Origin: Opitutaceae bacterium
Lineage (GTDB): Bacteria > Verrucomicrobiota > Verrucomicrobiia > Opitutales > Opitutaceae
NCBI GenBank assembly: GCA_005787865.1
Contig: SXZN01000153.1
Location: forward strand, 1-5,940
Direction: 5' to 3'
DNA: 5,940 nucleotides
The translations under genes were made by a program, and so were the position numbers. Shown here piece by piece: positions 1 to 5,461 of the stretch. Within the stretch, counting starts at the first letter, position 1. Each line of letters begins with the position of its first letter. The notes under the pieces were generated by a model. The model ran no database searches and was not told the DNA's origin. It saw nothing but the letters and a program-made list of their open reading frames with translations.

Positions 1-171
1 CCCACCCCGGGCACCATGACGGTGTGGCTTCCGTTGGTCGCTATTTCAAAAAGCACCTATTTTAAGGTGCCGCCACCTGAGCTTTAAGGCAGGGAGCAAC
101 CCTAGAATAAGTTCCAGACAACGATTGCGATACGGGCAATCTCACTGCAGGCTAGCTGGACCCGCACTCGC
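1..171. other. Non-coding leader upstream of the hybrid kinase
   Basis: No protein gene of normal size is visible here, and I do not recognise a tRNA, riboswitch or other known RNA. In the kinase frame a TAG at 103-105 closes the reading frame, so the kinase must start after it. A TAGAAT at 103-108 matches five of six bases of a sigma-70 -10 box, but I see no good -35 box at the right distance, so a promoter here is only a guess. A small CACC/GGTG hairpin lies around 13-26. The clearest element is the hairpin with a T-tract on the minus strand, listed separately. Confidence 0.6.
48..70 (-). terminator. Leftward rho-independent terminator-like hairpin
   Basis: Read on the minus strand, GCACCT (70-65) and AGGTGC (58-53) form a perfect 6-bp stem with four G-C pairs and a 6-nt loop, followed directly by TTTTT (52-48). 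On the plus strand the hairpin is followed by CGCCACC, so only leftward transcription would be terminated. No convincing minus-strand gene lies just upstream of it (to its right), because that stretch is the leader and start of the plus-strand kinase. It may end an antisense or small RNA, or be a chance structure. Confidence 0.45.
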
Positions 172-1956
172 TTGAATATCTTGCGCAGAAAATCCATCGG
201 GGCAGCCCGTCGCGTGCTCTTGATCCTCTGCGCCGCACTGGGCGGGAGTCAGTTAATCAATCAGCCTTATTCCGAAGAATTTCTTCTGACGATTGCGGCG
301 CCCTGGCCTGACTATGTACTGACGGCGGTCGGCTACGTGACCGCGGGCAGCTTGCTAATCTTCGGCTTTATCCGCGGTCGGATTTACCACCTTGGTCAAC
401 AGGCCCGACAGCTAACCCAGCACGTCGCGCTCCGCACCGCCGAACTCGTTCAGGTAATTGCTGCGAAGGATGAACTCTTCGCTAACCTTAGCCATGAGAT
501 CCGCAATCCGATGAACGGCATCCTTGGGATCGCCGAAAATTTATGCACGGATCAGCTCGATGCGGCCAGCCAGCATAAGATCAACCGACTGCAGCAGTGC
601 GCCCGCCATCTCTCCGCTTTAGTGGATAACATGCTCGATTTCTCCCGCATTCAGGCCGGCGATTACAAATTCGCCCATCAACCTTTTGCGGTAAGAGATG
701 TACTCGAGGCTATTTTAGCGCTGACCCACACGAGGAGCAAAAAACTGGGCATGGCCATTAAAATTACGATCGCCCCAAGCACACCAAAAATACTATGGGG
801 TGACGCGCCGCGCGTTCAGCAAATCTTGCTTAACTTAGTCGATAACGCCTTAAAGTTTTCCCAGCGGGGACCGGTCAGCATCGCCATTTGGGACCAGCCG
901 GCGGAAACCGCTAACCATAATATCATTTTCGCCGTGTCAGATGACGGCCCCGGCATTCCGTTGAACGAACAAAGTCGATTATTCACTCGCTTCGCCCGCG
1001 GGGCGAGCGCGCAGCAAAATCAAATCCCCGGAACTGGTCTAGGGTTAGCCCTCTCCAAATGCCTCGCCGAACAAATGAAGGGGCGGCTCTGGCTCGAGCG
1101 CACCTCAGAGCAGGGCTCTGCTTTTCACTTCTGCGCCCCCCTGCTCGTCGCGGGCGTTCTCCCTGCGCCCACAATAGCACCAGCTCCACTTGATGCTCGC
1201 GGCCAATACGCCCTGATTATCGATGATGAGTCCTACAATCGCATCATGCTCACTGATCTGCTCCGATCCTTAGGTTTCACCGTGCACAACGCCGCGGAAG
1301 GCGCCACGGCGCTCAAGCTCGTGCGCCAGCAAGATTATCAAGTGATCTTTCTCGACTACAACCTACCCGACATCAGTGGACTGGAAGTAAGTCGCGCCAT
1401 CCGCCTCTTGCCGAATGCCTCAGCCGCTGCCCTCGTGATCGCCACCACGGCTTATACGTCTCTAGAAAAACGCACTGAATGCACCACGGCGGGCATGAAT
1501 GCTTTTCTTAGTAAACCTGTATCGATGGAACGACTATGCCGCGAGCTAGCAACCGCTCAGCCCCACCCTATTTGCCCCAGCCCATCAGCCCCGACCCCGG
1601 CTGGCAAACCCACGCGCTCACGAATTAAATTTGAACGCATCGCCAAGCTAAAGGGCACTACCCGCGAGGCCGAACTCGCCCTTTACCTCACCGAGTTTGC
1701 GCAAGAGCTAACCCAGTTGGATCTCGCCTTACAACAGGCCAATATGAGGCAAGCGAGCCACTGCGCTCACCTTTTGTATGGCCGTTGCGCTTTTGTGGCC
1801 GCCGCAGAATTAGATAAAATTTTTCGAGAGATCGAAACTGCCAGCGGCACCGCGCAATGGAGCGAAGTCCAGCGGCTGCGCGGCCAAGTGGCGCCCGCGC
1901 TCGCAGCTTGGCGGCTTAGTCTGGCCGGAGAGGAACCAACTGTTCCGCGCGGGTAA
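172..1956 (+). CDS. Hybrid sensor histidine kinase (HisKA-HATPase-REC-HPt-like)
   Basis: A membrane-bound hybrid histidine kinase of 594 residues that autophosphorylates on His and passes phosphate to its own receiver. Two hydrophobic segments (about 14-30 and 47-67) enclose a short loop, and no dedicated sensor domain is visible. A helical linker (about 71-100) leads to the HisKA box FANLSHEIRNPMNG with phosphoacceptor His108. The ATPase domain shows the N box (N221-N225), G1 DDGPGIP (257-263), F box (270-274) and G2 GTGLGL (287-292). The receiver has D351/D352, phosphoacceptor D395, T425/T426 and K448. Proline-rich linkers lie at about 332-340 and 463-480. The last 110 residues resemble an HPt domain with His533 in AHLLYGR, where the usual Lys after the His is Tyr. 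The TTG start is the first plausible start after the stop at 103 and keeps both membrane helices; its Shine-Dalgarno signal is weak. The signal sensed is unknown. The 3' end overlaps the convergent regulator. Confidence 0.93.
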   Translation: MNILRRKSIGAARRVLLILCAALGGSQLINQPYSEEFLLTIAAPWPDYVLTAVGYVTAGSLLIFGFIRGRIYHLGQQARQLTQHVALRTAELVQVIAAKDELFANLSHEIRNPMNGILGIAENLCTDQLDAASQHKINRLQQCARHLSALVDNMLDFSRIQAGDYKFAHQPFAVRDVLEAILALTHTRSKKLGMAIKITIAPSTPKILWGDAPRVQQILLNLVDNALKFSQRGPVSIAIWDQPAETANHNIIFAVSDDGPGIPLNEQSRLFTRFARGASAQQNQIPGTGLGLALSKCLAEQMKGRLWLERTSEQGSAFHFCAPLLVAGVLPAPTIAPAPLDARGQYALIIDDESYNRIMLTDLLRSLGFTVHNAAEGATALKLVRQQDYQVIFLDYNLPDISGLEVSRAIRLLPNASAAALVIATTAYTSLEKRTECTTAGMNAFLSKPVSMERLCRELATAQPHPICPSPSAPTPAGKPTRSRIKFERIAKLKGTTREAELALYLTEFAQELTQLDLALQQANMRQASHCAHLLYGRCAFVAAAELDKIFREIETASGTAQWSEVQRLRGQVAPALAAWRLSLAGEEPTVPRG

Positions 1957-2620
1957 GACCATTGGCCAGCGCGTAGTGGATCAGCTTCGGCGTCGAATGA
2001 ATGTCGAGATTGCGCATGATATCACGACGACGCGATTGCACCGTCGTAGCGCTGACCCCGAGTGCGGCGGCTATTTCCTGATCGGTTTGGGCCGCTCCGA
2101 TCATGGTTAAAATCTGCGTTTGATAATCGGAAAGCACGCGAATGAATGCTTTGGGATCGCGCCGGATCTTCGCGCTCGATTCATTCACAATCGGCGCGTA
2201 ATGGACCTGGCCGGCCAAGACTGCGAGAATCGCTTGGGAAAGCACGGCGGGGTTTTGTTCATTTTTGTCGACGAAACCATGCAGCCCAATGCGCTGCACC
2301 TGCAACATCGTCCACGGGTCGCGATGGGAAGAGACCGCGAGTATCCTCACCCGCGGTAGTTCATCGAGCACCGCTTTAGCTAACGTCAACCCATCGCCAT
2401 CGGGGAGAGAAATATCAAGTAGCACTAAATCGGGCTGGTGCGCCCGAATCGCGGCCCGGCCTTCGCGGCCCGTCACGCAATGCTGCACCACGCGCAAATC
2501 AAGTGTGGCGCAGTGCAGGGTTAAAAATTCGGCAACGAGCCGCTGATCTTCGACAATAACAACTCGGCGTTGGGTAACGGAGGAACGCGAGGGGGCGGAG
2601 ACGGATTGGGCCTTTTTCAT
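1916..2620 (-). CDS. LuxR/NarL-type response regulator
   Basis: A cytoplasmic two-component response regulator of 234 residues, the usual NarL-family size plus a basic, Ser-rich N-terminal tail of about 18 residues. The receiver (about 19-135) has acidic residues E24/D25, phosphoacceptor D69 in VLLDISLPDGDG, S97 in the Thr/Ser switch position and K119 in FVDKN. The C-terminal LuxR helix-turn-helix (about 162-225) contains QEIAAALGVSATTVQSRRRDI, the recognition-helix region. At the domain's start, LSDYQTQIL replaces the typical LTxRExEVL, so the usual Glu appears as Gln167. It starts with ATG and has no strong Shine-Dalgarno sequence. It converges on the hybrid kinase with a 41-bp 3' overlap, which suggests but does not prove that the kinase is its partner. 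Target genes are unknown; a palindrome in its upstream region could be an operator. Confidence 0.93.
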   Translation of the reverse strand: MKKAQSVSAPSRSSVTQRRVVIVEDQRLVAEFLTLHCATLDLRVVQHCVTGREGRAAIRAHQPDLVLLDISLPDGDGLTLAKAVLDELPRVRILAVSSHRDPWTMLQVQRIGLHGFVDKNEQNPAVLSQAILAVLAGQVHYAPIVNESSAKIRRDPKAFIRVLSDYQTQILTMIGAAQTDQEIAAALGVSATTVQSRRRDIMRNLDIHSTPKLIHYALANGLTRAEQLVPLRPD

Positions 2621-2646
2621 GATCGTGGATCGGGTTGAGGATTTCT

Positions 2647-2656
2647 ACTGCGCAGT
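2647..2656. promoter_or_regulatory. 10-bp palindrome between regulator gene and rsmE
   Basis: ACTGCGCAGT is a perfect 10-bp palindrome lying 27-36 bp upstream of the response regulator's ATG, in the 98-bp divergent spacer 2621-2718. A second imperfect symmetry, CGAA-TAACGT-TTCG, follows at 2661-2674. The spacer must supply the promoters of the regulator gene (leftward) and probably of rsmE (rightward), but I could not assign convincing -35/-10 boxes for either. An operator role is possible. A single palindrome of this length in about 100 bp could also arise by chance. Confidence 0.2.
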
Positions 2657-2718
2657 CACTCGAATAACGTTTCGCTCAGCACCACTGGCCCATGATACCG
2701 TAGGCTCCCTTTGAACCT

Positions 2719-3438
2719 GTGAATATTATTCTGTTTAATCTCGCCGAAGTCGAGCTCCCCCTCGCCTGCCAGGATCCCCGCAGCCAGCATCTGCTCCAAG
2801 TGCTCCGACGCAAAGTTGGCGACTCCTTCGACTGCGGCCTCATTAACGGCGCGCGCGGCCGCGGCACCATCGTGGCCATCGGGGTGGCCACGCTGACGCT
2901 ATCTTTCATCTGGCTGGAGCCGCCACCACCACTCAGTCCCATTCATTTACTCATTGGGCTCCCCCGCCCGCCAACGGCCCGTAATATTCTCCGCGAAGCC
3001 ACGAGCCTCGGCGTAACAGCCATGCACTTCATGCGCACTGAGCGCGGCGAAGCGAGCTACGCCAGTAGCACGCTCTGGCAAAATGAGGCCTGGCGCGAGT
3101 GCTTACTCCACGGCGCCGCCCAAGCCTTCTGTACTCGCTTACCGGAGATCTCGCACGGCCACTCCCTTATGACCGCGCTGGCTGCCTTGCCGGGCGGTTG
3201 CACCCGACTCGCGCTGGACAATTACGAAAGCCCCTCTGCCCTAGCCACCCACCCACTACCCGCGGCACAACCCATCGCCCTAGCCCTCGGCGCTGAACGC
3301 GGCTGGACTACGGCCGAGCGCAATTTACTCCGCGCCGCCGATTTCACTTTGGTTAACCTGGGCGCGCGCGTGCTGCGCACCGAGACCGCTTGTCTCGCCG
3401 CTATCACCCTGATCAAAGCACGGTGCGGGTGGCTCTAA
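2719..3438 (+). CDS. rsmE: 16S rRNA (uracil1498-N3)-methyltransferase family, RsmE
   Basis: A SPOUT-class RNA methyltransferase of 239 residues, normal for RsmE. The family methylates U1498 of 16S rRNA with S-adenosylmethionine in the assembled 30S subunit. The N-terminal PUA-like part shows RSQHLLQVLRRKVGD (21-35). The middle has the ATSLGV segment (94-99) and the TER motif (107-109). The C-terminal trefoil knot shows LALGAERGWTTAE (188-200) and LGARVLRTETA (214-224), the SAM-binding knot signature. Several usual residues differ: GPEGG is GAERG (191-195), the EQxxR segment is AQAFCTRLPEI (134-144), and the Lys residues around 80-92 are missing. The GTG start is supported because the in-frame ATG at 2692 runs into a TAG at 2701, and because the protein then begins like other RsmE proteins. 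No strong Shine-Dalgarno is seen. The 3' end overlaps rsmD by 26 bp tail-to-tail. Confidence 0.88.
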   Translation: MNIILFNLAEVELPLACQDPRSQHLLQVLRRKVGDSFDCGLINGARGRGTIVAIGVATLTLSFIWLEPPPPLSPIHLLIGLPRPPTARNILREATSLGVTAMHFMRTERGEASYASSTLWQNEAWRECLLHGAAQAFCTRLPEISHGHSLMTALAALPGGCTRLALDNYESPSALATHPLPAAQPIALALGAERGWTTAERNLLRAADFTLVNLGARVLRTETACLAAITLIKARCGWL

Positions 3439-3982
3439 AAATACCGGCCGTCGGTTGACGCGCCCCTTTGCCAAGTCGCTTCACACAGGTCCAACCCTCG
3501 GGGGAAAACTCAACCTCCCCCGGCATCTCAAAGACTATTACTGGATCAGCAACCGCCGCCAGCCAGGGAGTTAGCCGAGCAAAAATTTGGGGAGCCACGG
3601 CGTGAATTAGATCATAGGGGGGATCAATGAAAATGAGATCGGGTGCTGGGCCCCACTGCGCCGTGACGGCATCCGCGGCGATGACTTGGAGATCACGCAG
3701 ATCCCGACCAAGACTTTTACAGACCGCCGTAATATTTTGGTGAATAAAAGCAGCCGTCGGCGCGTTTTTTTCCACCCAAACTCCACCTGAAGCCCCGCGA
3801 CTTAGCGCCTCCAAACCATAAGCCCCACTGCCGGCGAATAAATCTAAGAACCGAGCGGCTGGCACGCGCGCGGCCAGACTGGAAAACACCGCCTGCCGCA
3901 ACGCATCAGTTGCGGGGCGCACCGCATCACCTTTCGGCAAAATGAGCGGAATGCCGCGCGCTAAACCTCCCGTTATGCGCAC
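3413..3982 (-). CDS. rsmD: 16S rRNA (guanine966-N2)-methyltransferase family, RsmD
   Basis: A Rossmann-fold SAM-dependent methyltransferase of 189 residues, the normal RsmD length. The family methylates N2 of G966 in 16S rRNA in the 30S subunit. It starts with the typical MRITGGLARGIPL, then RPATDALRQAVFSSL (22-36), the SAM-binding motif I DLFAGSGAYGLEALSRGA (47-64), the acidic E71 after motif II, and the catalytic motif IV IFIDPPYD (117-124), matching the (D/N)PPY signature of N2-guanine and N6-adenine methyltransferases. The GTG start is set by a good GGGAGG site 5 nt upstream. The gene runs in the same direction as argF-argG but is separated from argG by 164 bp with a possible terminator, so it may have its own promoter. 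Its 3' end overlaps rsmE, another 16S rRNA methyltransferase gene. Confidence 0.93.
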   Translation of the reverse strand: MRITGGLARGIPLILPKGDAVRPATDALRQAVFSSLAARVPAARFLDLFAGSGAYGLEALSRGASGGVWVEKNAPTAAFIHQNITAVCKSLGRDLRDLQVIAADAVTAQWGPAPDLIFIDPPYDLIHAVAPQIFARLTPWLAAVADPVIVFEMPGEVEFSPEGWTCVKRLGKGARQPTAGIFRATRTVL

Positions 3983-3987
3983 GGTTG

Positions 3988-3993
3988 CCTCCC
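3988..3993 (-). promoter_or_regulatory. Ribosome binding site of rsmD
   Basis: On the minus strand GGGAGG lies 5 nt before the GTG at 3982-3980. It is the strongest Shine-Dalgarno match in the window and fixes the non-ATG start of rsmD. Confidence 0.75.
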
Positions 3994-4117
3994 GGTCGAC
4001 TGCGCGAATTCAACCGCTGGCGACCTAGCTACCGCCGCCCAAGAGGGGCCACTCAGGGCAAAATATCTTCCGAGCAACCAGAGTGACATGATAGATTCTG
4101 CCGCGATCGTAACGGGT

Positions 4118-4143
4118 ACAAAATAAATAACCGCCCCGCGGCC
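4118..4143 (-). terminator. Possible argG terminator
   Basis: Three bases after the argG stop, the minus strand can form a six-pair stem, GGCCGC with GCGGTT (4143-4138 with 4134-4129), around a GGG loop. Four pairs are G-C and two are G-U. It runs into TTATTTATTTT (4130-4120). The interrupted T-tract and the G-U pairs make it a modest candidate. The rest of the spacer 3983-4117 holds no gene I can support; only the rsmD ribosome binding site is clear. Confidence 0.35.
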
Positions 4144-4146
4144 GCC

Positions 4147-5373
4147 TTAGATTTTTGGCCCACCTTGCGCTAGATTTCGCGCGCGCAAACGTAAACCGTT
4201 GAGCCGAATAAAACCCGTGGCATCACTCTGATTATACCAGCTCTTCACTCCTTCCATTGAGGCGATCTTATCGTCGTATAGAGAGTACTTAGACTTACGG
4301 CCACAGGTGATGATATTGCCTTTGTAAAGCTTGAGCCGGACGGTGCCGGTGACAAAACGCTGACTCTCGTCGACCATGGCCTGCAACATCTCGCGCTCCG
4401 GCGCAAACCAGAAGCCGTTATAAACAAGCTCTGCATACTTGGGAATTAAACCGTCGCGCAGATGCAGAACCTCGCGATCCAGCGTGAGCGACTCTACTTG
4501 CCGATGCGCTTGCATTAAGATGGTTCCACCCGGGGTCTCGTAGACGCCACGCGATTTCATACCGACGAAACGATTCTCCACCAAATCGACGCGCCCGATG
4601 CCATGCCGGCCGCCCAGTTTATTTAAAACTTTCAGCACGCCGCCGGGGGTGAGTTTCTTCCCGTTCACGGCGACGCAATCGCCACGCACAAAATCGAGCT
4701 CAACATATTCCGCCTTATTCGGCGCGTCTTCTGGTGCAACCGAAAGCTTAAACATACCCTTATTTGCCGCGGTCGTGGGATCGAACCATGGATCCTCCAG
4801 AATGCCGGCCTCGTAGGAAATATGCAGCAAATTGCGATCCATCGAATAAGGCTTCTTGAGCGACGCCTCGACGGGGATGCGATGCCGAGCGCAATAGGCA
4901 ATCATTTCAGCCCGGCCAGGGAATAGTTCACGATACGCTTCCATTTTCCACGGCGCGATGATTTGCAGGTGGGGCGCGAGCGCCATGTAGGTTAACTCAA
5001 AGCGGCATTGATCGTTGCCCTTGCCGGTAGCGCCATGCGCGACGGTGTCCGCCTTTTCTTTTTTGGCGATGGCGACCTGGGCCTTGGCAATCAGCGGCCG
5101 CGCAACGGAGGTTCCAAGATAATATTGTCCCTCATAAATCGCATTCGCGCGAATCATCGGATAAATAAAATCCCGCGCAAATTCCTCGACGAGATCGAGG
5201 GTGTAATGCTTCGAAGCTCCGGTTTTCAGTGCTTTTTTGTCTAAACCCTTGAGCTCCTCTTCTTGGCCTACATCGGCCGCAAACGTGACAATTTCTGCGT
5301 CGTAGGTTTCTTTAAGCCATTTAACGATAACGGAGGTGTCGAGGCCTCCCGAGTAGGCGAGCACAATTTTCAT
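4147..5373 (-). CDS. argG: Argininosuccinate synthase
   Basis: A cytoplasmic ligase of 408 residues, the usual length of the bacterial short type. It joins citrulline and aspartate with ATP to form argininosuccinate, AMP and PPi, the penultimate step of arginine synthesis. The N-terminal PP-loop is AYSGGLDTS (6-14). EGQYYLGTSVARPLI (81-95) and HGATGKGNDQCRFE (113-126) are the family's citrulline/aspartate/ATP-binding signatures. IGRVDLVENRFVGMKSRGVYETPGG is represented at about 259-283, and YNGFWFAPERE lies at 318-328. All expected motifs are intact. The ATG start leads straight into the conserved beta-strand MKIVLAYSGG, so the start is secure although no clear Shine-Dalgarno precedes it; the 20 bases upstream are AT-rich. 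It lies 88 bp downstream of argF on the same strand, and co-transcription with argF is likely. Confidence 0.98.
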   Translation of the reverse strand: MKIVLAYSGGLDTSVIVKWLKETYDAEIVTFAADVGQEEELKGLDKKALKTGASKHYTLDLVEEFARDFIYPMIRANAIYEGQYYLGTSVARPLIAKAQVAIAKKEKADTVAHGATGKGNDQCRFELTYMALAPHLQIIAPWKMEAYRELFPGRAEMIAYCARHRIPVEASLKKPYSMDRNLLHISYEAGILEDPWFDPTTAANKGMFKLSVAPEDAPNKAEYVELDFVRGDCVAVNGKKLTPGGVLKVLNKLGGRHGIGRVDLVENRFVGMKSRGVYETPGGTILMQAHRQVESLTLDREVLHLRDGLIPKYAELVYNGFWFAPEREMLQAMVDESQRFVTGTVRLKLYKGNIITCGRKSKYSLYDDKIASMEGVKSWYNQSDATGFIRLNGLRLRARNLAQGGPKI

Positions 5374-5401
5374 ATTAAAATAGAAGTGTTAGAAATCGTC
5401 T

Positions 5402-5455
5402 GGTTCGCGCAAAGTAAAAATGTAGCCTAGCCTAGGCACCACCCGGCGGCGAACC
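5402..5455 (-). repeat. Long-range inverted repeat in the argF-argG spacer
   Basis: GGTTCGC at 5402-5408 is a perfect inverted match to GCGAACC at 5449-5455. These arms bracket a 40-nt interior that itself contains the small hairpin at 5425-5437. In the transcript running from argF into argG the structure would lie just after the argF stop and about 30 nt before the argG ATG. It could form a leader structure of argG, act as an mRNA processing or stabilising element, or be chance, since a 7-bp match at this distance is not rare in GC-rich DNA. Confidence 0.35.
5413..5437 (-). terminator. Small hairpin with T-tract after argF
   Basis: On the minus strand GCCTA (5437-5433) and TAGGC (5429-5425) form a 5-bp stem with a 3-nt loop, followed by TACATTTTTACTTT. 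The short stem and the four bases before the T-run make it a weak intrinsic terminator at best. It might allow partial read-through into argG. Confidence 0.25.
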
Positions 5456-5461
5456 CCGCCC

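Noticed and set aside
1..110. Possible SRP, 6S or riboswitch RNA in the leader
   Set aside because: The segment GGCAGGGAGCAACCCTA recalls structured RNAs, but the diagnostic cores (such as the SRP GGAA loop region) are absent and I could not build a convincing fold.
983..1189. Minus-strand frame of 68 residues inside the kinase gene
   Set aside because: It is Arg-rich, low-complexity sequence typical of the antisense of a GC-rich gene, and shows no motif or start signal.
2120..2546. Several plus-strand frames across the response regulator gene
   Set aside because: They are out-of-frame shadows of a well-supported regulator with complete receiver and helix-turn-helix motifs.
2676..2942. Minus-strand frame of 88 residues covering the rsmE start and spacer
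   Set aside because: It is antisense to the conserved N-terminus of RsmE, has biased Arg/Ser/Gly composition and no recognisable domain.
3973..4089. A 38-codon minus-strand frame overlapping the rsmD start by 10 nt, a possible leader peptide
   Set aside because: No ribosome binding site precedes its ATG, the composition looks like translated spacer, and rsmD has its own strong site.
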